Assembly: GCA_011620345.1 (NCBI GenBank)
Contig: WOZJ01000029.1
Location: 1 to 17,135, forward strand
Length of the DNA: 17,135 nt
From: Nitrospirota bacterium
GTDB taxonomy: Bacteria; UBA2233
Direction of reading: 5' to 3'
A program made the position numbers and the translations under genes. The notes beneath the pieces are model-generated. The model did no database searches and had not been told where the DNA came from. It saw only the letters and a program-made list of their open reading frames with translations. How positions within the stretch are numbered: position 1 is the stretch's first letter; every line of letters starts with the position of its first letter. Of the stretch, positions 1-7,342 are shown in pieces.

Positions 1-37
1 CGCTAACGGTGATCGGCAAAAAACAAAAAAATAGGGT

Positions 38-49
38 TGGCTCGAGCCA
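38..49. repeat. Perfect 12-bp palindrome upstream of the hyp promoter
   Basis: TGGCTCGAGCCA is identical to its own reverse complement. It ends about 43 bp before the proposed -35 box of hypC. The position would suit an activator or repressor site. However, its core CTCGAG is common throughout this window, so the palindrome may be partly compositional. It does not match FNR, Fur or IscR consensus sites that I know. Confidence 0.35.
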
Positions 50-91
50 CATCCAGACACGGGAGCATAAGCATCCTTTCTTAAAAATTTG

Positions 92-120
92 TTGTAATCC
101 AAAAAAAACCTTTGTAGAAT
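92..120 (+). promoter_or_regulatory. Sigma70-type promoter for the hyp operon
   Basis: A -35 box TTGTAA (92-97, 4 of 6 consensus positions) and a -10 box TAGAAT (115-120, 5 of 6) are separated by exactly 17 bp, in an AT-rich setting. Transcription would begin near 127, leaving a leader of about 36 nt before the hypC ATG at 163. No -24/-12 sigma54 pattern was seen. Confidence 0.6.
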
Positions 121-162
121 AATAATGTTACTCGTCTGCACTTTAGATGAAAGCTTGAATCC

Positions 163-396
163 ATGTGCCTAGCCATCCCTTCAAAAATCGTCGAGCTTAG
201 GGGCCCGGGGCTTGCCGTTGCCGATACGCTAGGGACCACAAGGCTCGTCTCGCTCGATCTGCTCGAAGAGCCCCCTAGCGTGGGAGATTACGTCATTATT
301 CACGTGGGCTACGCCATCCAAAGGCTCGATCCCAAGGATGCCCTGGAAACGATGGATCTCTTCTTGGACCTCCTAGGGACAGACGATGACGCCTAG
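163..396 (+). CDS. hypC: HypC, [NiFe]-hydrogenase maturation chaperone
   Basis: This small chaperone (77 aa) partners HypD in building the Fe(CN)2CO unit and carries it to the hydrogenase large-subunit precursor in the cytoplasm. The diagnostic N-terminus MCLAIPSKI is present, with the essential Cys2 that is exposed after Met removal. The central GDYVIIHVGYAIQRLD stretch is the typical OB-fold core. The length is normal for the HypC/HybG/HupF family. It is the first gene of the cluster, preceded by a clear promoter but only a weak Shine-Dalgarno sequence. The acidic tail (TDDDA) overlaps the hypD start by 11 bp, implying translational coupling. HypC and its paralogue HybG cannot be told apart by sequence alone; the cluster context favours HypC. 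Confidence 0.96.
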   Translation: MCLAIPSKIVELRGPGLAVADTLGTTRLVSLDLLEEPPSVGDYVIIHVGYAIQRLDPKDALETMDLFLDLLGTDDDA

Positions 397-1510
397 AGGC
401 GATACCGCCTCATTCCTAAACGCCCTTCGAGATCCAAAGCGCGCCAAACGGCTGTTAGGCGCCATCAAAGAGCTTACCGCCGAGCCTGTAGCCATTATGG
501 AGGTGTGTGGTGGCCATACGCGTACGATCGTCCGCTACGGGCTCGAGCAGCTCCTTCCAAAAGAGATAAGTTTTTTGCACGGCCCCGGGTGCCCCGTTTG
601 CGTCACGCCAAGAGAGCGCGTGGACATGGCCGTTGCGCTCGCCCAAAAAAGAGGGCTGGTGTTGGCTACGCTCGGCGATATGCTAAGGGTTCCGGGTTCA
701 TCCGGCTCGCTCTTACAAGCAAGAGCCTCTGGCTGCGATATACGGGTTGTCTACTCGCCCCTGGACGTTCTAGCGTTGGCCAAGCAAAACCCCAAAAAAA
801 CGGTCGTGTTCTTCGCCATCGGGTTCGAGACGACCGCCCCGACGACGGCGGCGCTTCTGGAACGCTGCCTTATGGAAGGAATCCAAAACGTCAAGGTGCT
901 CGTGAATCACGTGCTCGTCGCACCGGCTATCGAGGCCCTCCTTAAAGAAGACGGCAGCCGGATCGATGCCTTCATCGCTCCGGGGCACGTCTGCACGATT
1001 ACGGGCACCGCACCCTTCGAGCCGCTCGCTTCTTCCTACCAAAAGCCTTTCGTGGTCAGCGGGTTCGAGCCATGGGATATCCTCCTTGGCCTTCATAACC
1101 TGCTAGGCATGATTGCCAATAAAGAAACGGGCGTAAAGATTGCCTACACGCGCGCCGTTTTGCCTCAAGGCAACCCCAAGGCCCTTTCTTTTATCGAACG
1201 TTTCTTTGATGTTCGAGAGAGCTTTCGCTGGCGCGGGCTCGGCAATATTCCAAAGAGCGCCTTGAGGCTCAAACACGAGTTCAGCGCGTTTGACGCCGAA
1301 AAGGCCTATGCAGGCGTATTTTCCTCCGACTCAAAGCCTGACCCGGAAGCCTGCCTTTGCGGCGAGGTGCTCAAGGGCAACGCAAAGCCTTCGGAGTGCG
1401 GCTTGTTTGGGCAAGCATGCACGCCCCAAGACCCTGTAGGCGCCTGCATGGTCTCTTCCGAGGGGGCCTGCGGGATTTACTTTCGCTACAAAGGTAGGGT
1501 GCCGGCATGA
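386..1510 (+). CDS. hypD: HypD, Fe-S scaffold for the Fe(CN)2CO cofactor
   Basis: HypD, a 374-aa [4Fe-4S] protein, forms the complex with HypC (and HypE) on which cyanide and CO are attached to iron. Family signatures are all present: CGGHT (41-45), GPGCPVC (66-72), GFETT (146-150), PGHVCTITG (199-207) and SGFEP (225-229). A cysteine-rich C-terminus (C323, C325, C338, C345, C354, C362) supplies the cluster and redox thiols. The length matches the family. The ATG at 386 lies inside the end of hypC and has an AGGGA ribosome binding site six bases upstream, which supports this start. The stop overlaps the hypE start in an ATGA, the usual sign of coupled translation. Confidence 0.97.
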   Translation: MTPRGDTASFLNALRDPKRAKRLLGAIKELTAEPVAIMEVCGGHTRTIVRYGLEQLLPKEISFLHGPGCPVCVTPRERVDMAVALAQKRGLVLATLGDMLRVPGSSGSLLQARASGCDIRVVYSPLDVLALAKQNPKKTVVFFAIGFETTAPTTAALLERCLMEGIQNVKVLVNHVLVAPAIEALLKEDGSRIDAFIAPGHVCTITGTAPFEPLASSYQKPFVVSGFEPWDILLGLHNLLGMIANKETGVKIAYTRAVLPQGNPKALSFIERFFDVRESFRWRGLGNIPKSALRLKHEFSAFDAEKAYAGVFSSDSKPDPEACLCGEVLKGNAKPSECGLFGQACTPQDPVGACMVSSEGACGIYFRYKGRVPA

Positions 1511-2499
1511 GCCGGGTTCTTTTGGCCCACGGGGGCGGGGGAGAGGCGATGCACACGCTCCTAAAAGACGTTTTTTTCGCCGCCTTCGGTACCCCGGCTT
1601 GCCTAGAAGACGCGGCCCTTTTGAGGCTTGACCCGCGCATCGCCCTCACGACGGACGCCTTCGTCGTTTCGCCTTTATTCTTTAAGGGCGGGGACATCGG
1701 TAAGATCGCCGTTGCCGGGACGGTCAACGACCTTAGCGTCATGGGGGCAAGGCCAAGGTATTTGGCGGCAAGCTTCATCTTGGAAGAAGGGCTTGAAACC
1801 AGGCTGCTTGAGCGCATTGTTCGAAGCATGGCGTTGGAAACCAAGGCATCTGGCGTGCATATCGCCGCAGGCGACACGAAGGTCGTCCAGAAAGGCGCGG
1901 CGGACCAACTCTTTATCGTAACGACCGGGATCGGGGAAGTGGTCTATCCGGGCCTTTCGGCCTCCAAAGTTCAACCGGGGGATGCCATCTTGATCACCGG
2001 AACGGCGGGCGACCATGGCGCGGCCATCTTAGCCGAACGTGGCGAGTTCGGGCTTGAAGCCGACATTCAAAGCGATGCGGCCAGCCTCTGGGGGTTACTG
2101 GAGCCACTTTATACATCCGGTCTTACGCTCCATTCGCTCCGCGACCCGACCCGGGGCGGGGTTTCCGCCACGCTAAACGAGTGGGCCGGGGCATCAAGCA
2201 TCGCCATCGAGCTGGATGAGGCCGCCATCCCCATCGCCCCCCCCGTCCTAGGGCTCTGCGAGCTTTTGGGGCTCGAACCCTTGGAACTGGCCTCGGAGGG
2301 CAGGGCCTTGATCGCGCTTCCTCAAAAAGAGGCCCAAGCTGCCCTTCGTTTGCTCCAAGCACACCCCTTAGGAGAGAACGCCACGCAAATAGGCGTAGCG
2401 CTTGCATCTTCCAGTCCGCAGGTTCTTATCCGAACGGGCTTTGGCTCAAAAAGGCTGCTCGATCCCCCTTTTGGCGAGCACCTGCCCAGGATCTGCTGA
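1507..2499 (+). CDS. hypE: HypE, carbamoyl-dehydratase making the cyanide donor
   Basis: HypE (330 aa) dehydrates the carbamoyl group that HypF places on its C-terminal cysteine, using ATP, to give a thiocyanate that donates CN to iron on HypC-HypD. The last four residues are PRIC, so the carrier cysteine Cys330 is intact. PurM/AIR-synthase-fold signatures are visible: HGGGG (8-12), TTDAFVVSP (48-56), GTVNDLSVMGARP (71-83), AGDTKVV (121-127) and DPTRGG (213-218). The start overlaps the hypD stop by 4 bp and has an AGGG ribosome binding site. The stop codon shares one base with the hypA start (TGATG). Length and motifs are all typical, with no sign of decay. Confidence 0.97.
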   Translation: MSRVLLAHGGGGEAMHTLLKDVFFAAFGTPACLEDAALLRLDPRIALTTDAFVVSPLFFKGGDIGKIAVAGTVNDLSVMGARPRYLAASFILEEGLETRLLERIVRSMALETKASGVHIAAGDTKVVQKGAADQLFIVTTGIGEVVYPGLSASKVQPGDAILITGTAGDHGAAILAERGEFGLEADIQSDAASLWGLLEPLYTSGLTLHSLRDPTRGGVSATLNEWAGASSIAIELDEAAIPIAPPVLGLCELLGLEPLELASEGRALIALPQKEAQAALRLLQAHPLGENATQIGVALASSSPQVLIRTGFGSKRLLDPPFGEHLPRIC

Positions 2500-2843
2500 T
2501 GCACGAGCTTTCGTTGGTGGCCGAAATCCTTCGTCTTGCCGAGCAGCATGCGCTTGAGCAAGGGGCCATGCGGGTTCGCGAAATCCGGCTCGAGGTGGGC
2601 GTGTTGTCCGGAGTAGAGCCAAGCCTCTTGAAGCGGGCCTTCGAGGCGCTCTCTATGGGTAGCCAAGCCGAAGGGGCCGAGCTGATTTTCGAAGCCAAGG
2701 GCCTTCTTCTGGCCTGCAAGGCTTGTCAAAAAGAAACCGAGGCCAAAGAACTTTCTATGCGGTGCCCCAACTGCGGCTCGCTTCAAACCCGAGTCCTGGC
2801 CGGAGAAGACCTTCTTTTGAAAACCATCGTGCTCGAAGCCTAA
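2499..2843 (+). CDS. hypA: HypA, nickel metallochaperone
   Basis: HypA (114 aa) delivers nickel to the hydrogenase large subunit, normally together with the GTPase HypB. The N-terminal MHEL supplies the nickel ligands His2 and Glu3. The zinc site is complete, with two CxxC pairs (C73/C76 and C89/C92). The length is normal. It starts one base into the hypE stop codon and ends 3 bp before hypF, inside the coupled operon. No hypB is found anywhere in the window, although hypA and hypB are commonly neighbours, so its GTPase partner must lie elsewhere or be replaced. HybF is a close paralogue; HypA is the conservative name. Confidence 0.95.
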   Translation: MHELSLVAEILRLAEQHALEQGAMRVREIRLEVGVLSGVEPSLLKRAFEALSMGSQAEGAELIFEAKGLLLACKACQKETEAKELSMRCPNCGSLQTRVLAGEDLLLKTIVLEA

Positions 2844-2846
2844 GGC

Positions 2847-5111
2847 ATGGAACGTGTCCATATACGCCTCAAAGGGTGCCTGCAAGGCGTAGGGTTTCGG
2901 CCTTTCGTGTACAACACGGCCGAACGCTTGGGGCTTTTTGGATACGTCCGCAACGACTCTTCTGGTGTCGAGCTCGAGCTAGAGGGCCAAAAGGTTGCCT
3001 TGGAGCACTTCCTTGTCTTGCTCGAAGAAAAAAAGCCCCGGCTGGCCCATATCGCCTCGAGAGAGCTGCAATTCCTCAAGCCATTCGGCTATGCAGACTT
3101 CCAGATCCTGCCAAGCACAAACCATGGCCCCAAAGAGTCTTCGGTCCTGCCCGACATTGCGACCTGTGGCGAGTGCCTAAAAGAACTCGCCGACCCAAAC
3201 GATATACGGTTCGCGCACCCCTTCATCACCTGCTGCCACTGCGGGCCAAGGTTCACGATCGTGACCGGGCTCCCTTACGACAGGCCAAACACGACGATGA
3301 ACGCCTTTGAAATGTGTCTTGCATGCAAGGCGGAGTACAAAAACCCGCTCGATCGCCGCTTCCATGCCCAGCCCATCGCTTGCCCAAGCTGCGGGCCGAC
3401 GCTTTCCTTGTTTTCAAAAAAAGGCGAACTGCTGGGCCAAGGCAAAAAGGCCCTAGATAAGACGCTGGAGGCAATCAAGGCCGGTTTCACGCTTGCCCTC
3501 AAGGGAATAGGAGGCTACCACCTCATGGCGGATGCCCGCAATGAATCGGCCGTCCGAACACTTCGGGAGCGGAAGGGCAGGGCAAACAAGCCCTTCGCCG
3601 TGATGTTCCCAGACTTGGCCTCGATCCGTCGGTATGCCCTGCCGAGTAGGCTCGAAGAGGCGCTGATCTTGGCCCCGGAGCGGCCGATCGTACTCGTAAA
3701 ATCCAAGCCTGCCATCTTGCCCGATACGATCGCCCCGGGTTTGGAGCGTATCGGTGTATTTTTGCCCTACAGCCCGCTCCACCACCTGATATTCAAGGCT
3801 CTCAAGGTCCCGCTTGTGGCTACCTCGGGAAATTTTTCAGAGGAGCCGATTGTAAAAGACGACGACGAGGCGCTTGAAACGCTCACACGCTACGCCGACC
3901 TTATCTTGATGCACGATAGGCCGATCGCACGCAGGTGCGATGATTCCGTCTTGAAGGTTACAGGCGGCATGCCCACCCTCGTTCGACGCTCGAGAGGCTA
4001 CGCTCCTTTGCCCGTCCGGCTTCCCTTCCGGCTCAAGCGCAAAGTGCTGGCCGCCGGGGGGTTTTTGAAGAACACGGTTGCTTTAGGGTTTGAGGACCAA
4101 GTGATCCTTAGCCAGCACATTGGGGATCTTTCGAGCTTTGAGGCCATGGAAGCCTACCAAAGGGCTACCAAAGACCTGTGTGCCCTGTACGATTTTAAGC
4201 CGGCGCTGATCGTGCATGACCTGCACCCCGCTTACCCCTCTAGCAGGTGGGCAAAGGTCCAGACCAAGGCTCCAAGCGTCGGGATACAGCATCACTTCGC
4301 GCACGTGCTGGCCTGCATGGCAGAAAACGGGCTCGAGGACGAAGCTCTCGGGGTGGCCTGGGACGGCGCCGGCTTCGGAACCGACGGGACAGTATGGGGC
4401 GGAGAGTTTTTGGCCTGCACGTATACAGGCTTCAAGCGCCTTGCGCACTTTCGCCCCTTGAGGCTCATCGGCGGCGAGCTCGCCCAAAAAGAGCCAAGGC
4501 GCATGGCGCTCTGCGTCTTGTTCGAGCTTTTCGGCGAAGAGGCTCTCCAGCTCAAGCTGCCCCCGACGGAGTCGTTTTCAAAGCAAGAACTCCGCGTTCT
4601 TTTCGAGGCTTGGAAGCTAGGGATCAACGCGCCTTTGACGAGCTCTGCGGGCAGGCTTTTCGATGCGTTTGCCTCGCTCCTTGGGGTTTGCCAGGTGTCA
4701 AGCTACGAGGCGGAGGCGGCCATGAAACTCGAGACACTTCTCTCCAAAGAGACGGTCAGCCCCTATCCTTTCACGATCGAGGCCGGTATGATCGATACCT
4801 TGCCCATGTTTGCCGAAGCGATTCGCGAAAACCTGCGTGGCGTTCCAACGGAGCGCATCGTCTCCAGGTTTTTGGCCACGCTTGCCGATGTTTGCTTTCG
4901 CGTGTCCGTGGATGCTGGCATCCCCCAAGTGTGCCTCACGGGAGGAGTGTTCCTGAACGACCCTTTGACAACCCGTGTCCAGGAAAAGCTAAAAGACGGG
5001 TTTCGAGTATTCCGGCACAACCACACTCCTCCCGGAGACGGAGGCATTTCGCTCGGGCAAGCCGTTTACGGGGGCATGATTGATCTTGAACAACCCCCAA
5101 ACTTTCCTTGA
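2847..5111 (+). CDS. hypF: HypF, carbamoyltransferase for hydrogenase maturation
   Basis: HypF (754 aa, full length) converts carbamoyl phosphate and ATP to carbamoyl-adenylate and transfers the carbamoyl group to the HypE C-terminal cysteine. Domains in order: an acylphosphatase domain (about 1-90) with GVGFRPF, catalytic Arg18 and Asn36; two zinc fingers (C107/C110 with C157/C160, and C129/C132 with C179/C182); a YrdC-like domain (about 200-390) with KRANKPFAVM-type and ATSGNFSEEP motifs (the first reads GRANKPFAVM here); and a Kae1/TobZ-like C-terminal domain with QHHFAH (481-486), AWDGAGFGTDG and a terminal GDGGISLGQA. It follows hypA by 3 bp. All domains seem intact. It is the last recognisable hyp gene in the cluster. 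Confidence 0.97.
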   Translation: MERVHIRLKGCLQGVGFRPFVYNTAERLGLFGYVRNDSSGVELELEGQKVALEHFLVLLEEKKPRLAHIASRELQFLKPFGYADFQILPSTNHGPKESSVLPDIATCGECLKELADPNDIRFAHPFITCCHCGPRFTIVTGLPYDRPNTTMNAFEMCLACKAEYKNPLDRRFHAQPIACPSCGPTLSLFSKKGELLGQGKKALDKTLEAIKAGFTLALKGIGGYHLMADARNESAVRTLRERKGRANKPFAVMFPDLASIRRYALPSRLEEALILAPERPIVLVKSKPAILPDTIAPGLERIGVFLPYSPLHHLIFKALKVPLVATSGNFSEEPIVKDDDEALETLTRYADLILMHDRPIARRCDDSVLKVTGGMPTLVRRSRGYAPLPVRLPFRLKRKVLAAGGFLKNTVALGFEDQVILSQHIGDLSSFEAMEAYQRATKDLCALYDFKPALIVHDLHPAYPSSRWAKVQTKAPSVGIQHHFAHVLACMAENGLEDEALGVAWDGAGFGTDGTVWGGEFLACTYTGFKRLAHFRPLRLIGGELAQKEPRRMALCVLFELFGEEALQLKLPPTESFSKQELRVLFEAWKLGINAPLTSSAGRLFDAFASLLGVCQVSSYEAEAAMKLETLLSKETVSPYPFTIEAGMIDTLPMFAEAIRENLRGVPTERIVSRFLATLADVCFRVSVDAGIPQVCLTGGVFLNDPLTTRVQEKLKDGFRVFRHNHTPPGDGGISLGQAVYGGMIDLEQPPNFP

Positions 5112-5136
5112 AAAAATCCCAGTGGTACGATCAAAT
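5108..5136 (+). promoter_or_regulatory. Possible promoter ahead of the first sirtuin
   Basis: TTGAAA (5108-5113, 5 of 6) and TCAAAT (5131-5136, 4 of 6) are spaced by 17 bp in the short AT-rich gap after hypF. This would let the sirtuin be transcribed independently of the hyp operon. The -10 match is modest, and read-through from hypF remains possible because no terminator is seen between them. Confidence 0.3.
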
Positions 5137-5160
5137 AACCAACAAAAGAGCCGAGCCTTT

Positions 5161-5976
5161 ATGTACCAATTCTCTTCCGCTCAAATCCCAACAGCCGCCA
5201 GGATGATCGGCCGGGCAAAAAGGCTCGTCGCGTTCACGGGCTCGGGCATGTCCAAAGAAAGCGGCATCCCGACGTTTCGGGACCCGGGTGGCCTGTGGGA
5301 TCGCTTCGACCCAGAAGAGTTAAGCTTTCAAGCCCTCACCAAGAGCCTTGCCCAAGGCAGGCTTCCAAAAGGCGCCTTCGCGGCGTTTTCCTTGGAGTTT
5401 ATCGAAACACTGAAGCGCGCGGCCCCGAACCCTGGGCATGCCGCGCTCAAAGCGTTCGAAGACTTAGGATTATTGAAGGCCGTGATTACCCAGAACATCG
5501 ACAACCTGCATGCCGAAGCGGGCAACAAACATGTCCTCGAGCTACACGGCAATATTTACAGGTTCGTATGCTTGAACTGTCAAAAGAAACGCTTTTTTGG
5601 CAAAGAGGGTTTCTTTAGCTTGGCGCATGCCTTCATTGAAGCGCTCCAGAGCGCCGATGCTCAAAGGGTGCTTTCGGCCATCCCCCGCTGTGCATGCGGG
5701 GGAGCCATGCGGCCCGACATCGTAGGGTTCGGTGAACCGATCCAGGGTTTTGACGGGGCGCTTTCGCTTACGATGCAATCCGACGTCTACTTGATTGTCG
5801 GCACCTCTGGGGAGGTGATGCCGGCTGCAAGCCTTCCAGAGCATGCCAAGCGCTCGGGTGCCACGCTGATCGAGGTCAACATCGCACACGGAGCCTTCCT
5901 TGAATATACAGACCTCTACATCCAAGGATCTGCCGCTACGGTCCTTCCGAGGATTGTCCTAGAAATTGAGCGCTAA
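5161..5976 (+). CDS. Sirtuin (Sir2 family) NAD-dependent protein deacylase
   Basis: It would remove acyl groups from protein lysines using NAD+, releasing nicotinamide and O-acyl-ADP-ribose. With ATG at 5161 it is 271 aa. Visible motifs are the NAD-binding GSGMSKESGIPTFRD (27-41; Ser replaces the usual Ala of GAG), TQNIDNLH (110-117), catalytic His129 in LHGN, GTSGEVMPAA (214-223) and EVN (238-240). The zinc site is C137xxC140 with C177xC179, a CxC second half instead of CxxC. The YxxR acyl-selectivity motif of the SIRT5/CobB class is absent. An in-frame ATG at 5080 overlaps hypF and adds 27 unconserved-looking residues, so 5161 is preferred although its ribosome binding site is weak. It could be transcribed with hypF. 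The substrate is unknown. Confidence 0.88.
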   Translation: MYQFSSAQIPTAARMIGRAKRLVAFTGSGMSKESGIPTFRDPGGLWDRFDPEELSFQALTKSLAQGRLPKGAFAAFSLEFIETLKRAAPNPGHAALKAFEDLGLLKAVITQNIDNLHAEAGNKHVLELHGNIYRFVCLNCQKKRFFGKEGFFSLAHAFIEALQSADAQRVLSAIPRCACGGAMRPDIVGFGEPIQGFDGALSLTMQSDVYLIVGTSGEVMPAASLPEHAKRSGATLIEVNIAHGAFLEYTDLYIQGSAATVLPRIVLEIER

Positions 5977-6027
5977 AGAGGCCTAAGGTTCTTGAAGGAG
6001 CCTTGGAAGCACGCTTGCGGCAGGTCC
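5926..6027. repeat. Imperfect inverted repeat formed by the two sirtuin 3' ends
   Basis: Arms 5926-5952 and 6001-6027 are complementary at about 21 of 27 positions, with a 48-nt centre containing both stop codons. The similarity arises because both proteins end in a related GxAAxVLPR segment encoded on opposite strands. A transcript of either gene that runs past its stop could fold here. The two mRNAs would also be antisense to each other if either is extended. There is no T-run typical of an intrinsic terminator. Confidence 0.6.
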
Positions 6028-6726
6028 TCTCAGGCATACATCGGCCATGGGAGAAAGGGGCGTGGACTCGGGGTTGATTTCGATCAAGAACGCGCCCGCA
6101 TCTTTGGCCAACCCAGGCAGGCCTGCTGCCGGGAAAACGAGCCCCGAGGTGCCGATCACGAGCATCGCTTCGCACTGGCCGGCTTCTTCGAAGGCCTGGT
6201 TCATCACTCCCGCAGGAAGCGGCTCGCCGAACCATACGACATCAGGCCGAAGCAACCCTCCGCAGTGGTGGCACAAAGGAGGAAGCTTCTGGGCGATCGG
6301 AACGGCAAAGCTTTCCTCTAAAACCCCGCAGCCAAGGCAGCGTGTCCGAAACAGGTTACCGTGCAGCTCGAGAATGTTTTTGGAGCCCGCCCGCGCATGG
6401 AGCCCGTCTACGTTTTGCGTAATCAAGTAAAAATGAGGAACGCGGGCTTCGAGCGCCGCCAGGGCAACGTGGGCCGGGTTGGGAACCGCCCTGGAAACAA
6501 GCGCCCTCCTGAACTCGTAAAACTCCCAGACAAGCGCCGGGTTTCGGTTGAAGGCCTCCGGGGTTGCGAGCTCTTGGGCCCGGAACTCCTTCCAGAGCCC
6601 ATTTGTTCCACGAAACGTAGGAACGCCGCTTTCTTTGGACACCCCAGCACCAGTCAACACGACGACGCGTGCTTTTTCGCGGAATGCAATTTTTGCCCTT
6701 TCCAGCTCTTCTAGGTTCCGTTCCAT
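5983..6726 (-). CDS. cobB: Sirtuin, class III (CobB/SIRT5-like) protein deacylase
   Basis: This NAD-dependent lysine deacylase (247 aa) has all canonical motifs: GAGVSKESGVPTFRG (26-40), TQNVDGLH (103-110), catalytic His122 in LHGN, GTSGLVFPAAG (192-202) and EIN (216-218). A complete zinc site is present (C130/C133 and C152/C155). Tyr70 and Arg73 in WEFYEFRR match the YxxR pair that in SIRT5 and E. coli CobB binds the carboxylate of succinyl- or malonyl-lysine, so desuccinylase activity is likely in addition to deacetylation. The start ATG at 6726 has an AGG seven bases upstream. It converges on the other sirtuin with 6 bp between stops and diverges from the methyltransferase gene. The cobB name is by similarity of class only. 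Confidence 0.93.
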   Translation of the reverse strand: MERNLEELERAKIAFREKARVVVLTGAGVSKESGVPTFRGTNGLWKEFRAQELATPEAFNRNPALVWEFYEFRRALVSRAVPNPAHVALAALEARVPHFYLITQNVDGLHARAGSKNILELHGNLFRTRCLGCGVLEESFAVPIAQKLPPLCHHCGGLLRPDVVWFGEPLPAGVMNQAFEEAGQCEAMLVIGTSGLVFPAAGLPGLAKDAGAFLIEINPESTPLSPMADVCLRGPAASVLPRLLQEP

Positions 6727-6743
6727 CTCAAACCTATTTTGTG

Positions 6744-6749
6744 TACAAT
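6744..6749 (+). promoter_or_regulatory. Candidate -10 box in the 58-bp divergent spacer
   Basis: TACAAT (5 of 6 consensus positions) lies about 36 bp before the methyltransferase ATG, in the gap between two divergent genes. The matching -35 position (6721-6726) is poor, so an activator may be required or the assignment may be wrong. The spacer also contains a T7/A5 tract at 6764-6775. No convincing minus-strand promoter for the class III sirtuin could be picked out. Confidence 0.3.
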
Positions 6750-6784
6750 GAGCGCATTACTAATTTTTTTAAAAAGGCTCCTGA

Positions 6785-7342
6785 ATGGATTGGGATACGC
6801 GCTACCAAAACAACCCGGGCTATGTCTTCGGAAAAGACCCCGCACGGTTCCTTTTGGAGAACCGCATTTTTCTTCCAACGCCCGGGGTAGCGCTGGACGT
6901 GGCCGTCGGGGAGGGAAGAAACGCCGCGTACCTGGCAAGGCTTGGCTTCCGTGTGGCGGGATTTGACCTTTCGAAAGCCGGGCTCATCAAGGCCTCAAGG
7001 CTCGCCTTCGAGCATGGCGTGGCCATACAGCCCGTCATAGCGGACCTGACAAAGGTTGCCATTGCCCCGGCCAGCCTAGACTTAATTGTATGCATCAATT
7101 TCTTGGAGCGCCCCCTTTTACCGGTACTCATGGAAGCGCTCAAACCCAAGGGCAGGTTTTTTATGGAAACATACACAAAAGGCCAGTTAAAATACAGCTT
7201 TGGCCCCTCCAACATAGACCACCTGCTCAAAGAGGGCGAACTGCTCGAGCTTTTCAAGGACCTGTCCATCCTTTTCTACCAGGAGTTGGACAATGAGCTC
7301 ACGGGGGCCAAGGCGGGAATTATCGCAGAAAAGCGACACTAA
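6785..7342 (+). CDS. TehB-like class I SAM-dependent methyltransferase
   Basis: This 185-aa protein has the Rossmann-type methyltransferase fold. It opens with MDWDTRYQNNPGYVFG, an N-terminus common in TehB/UbiE-related small methyltransferases. SAM-binding motif I reads LDVAVGEGRN (37-46), with Val where GCG-type Cys or Gly is usual. The acidic motif II is GFDLS (59-63), followed by ADLTK (86-90) and a post-motif region LKPKGRFFMETY (119-130). It is small but complete for the family. AAAGG about eight bases upstream supports the start. It diverges from the sirtuin and overlaps the MoeA-like gene tail to tail by 4 bp. The substrate cannot be inferred; tellurite or thiopurine roles of relatives should not be assumed. 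Confidence 0.8.
   Translation: MDWDTRYQNNPGYVFGKDPARFLLENRIFLPTPGVALDVAVGEGRNAAYLARLGFRVAGFDLSKAGLIKASRLAFEHGVAIQPVIADLTKVAIAPASLDLIVCINFLERPLLPVLMEALKPKGRFFMETYTKGQLKYSFGPSNIDHLLKEGELLELFKDLSILFYQELDNELTGAKAGIIAEKRH

Larger units (their letters stand above)
1..162. other. Intergenic leader upstream of hypC
   Basis: No supportable gene lies here. The stretch holds a 12-bp palindrome (38-49), an AT-rich tract and a sigma70-like promoter (92-120). A 23-codon reading frame on the minus strand (74 down to 3, start ATG, possible GAAAGG ribosome binding site, stop TAG) is complete, but it resembles nothing I recognise and is short enough to be chance. The window begins inside non-coding DNA, so the left neighbour of the hyp cluster is unknown. 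Confidence 0.6.

Noticed and set aside
3-74. 23-codon minus-strand reading frame upstream of hypC with a GAAAGG ribosome binding site
   Set aside because: It is too short, has no recognisable similarity and lies across the palindrome; it is likely chance. A small peptide cannot be excluded but is not supported.
4247-5083. 278-codon plus-strand frame inside hypF
   Set aside because: It lies in another frame of hypF, whose own frame has all family domains. Its composition is Arg-rich and without motifs.
5080-5160. Upstream start for the first sirtuin, overlapping the end of hypF
   Set aside because: It would add 27 residues before the Sir2 core that do not resemble the family and would overlap hypF by 32 bp. 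The ATG at 5161 gives a normal N-terminus.
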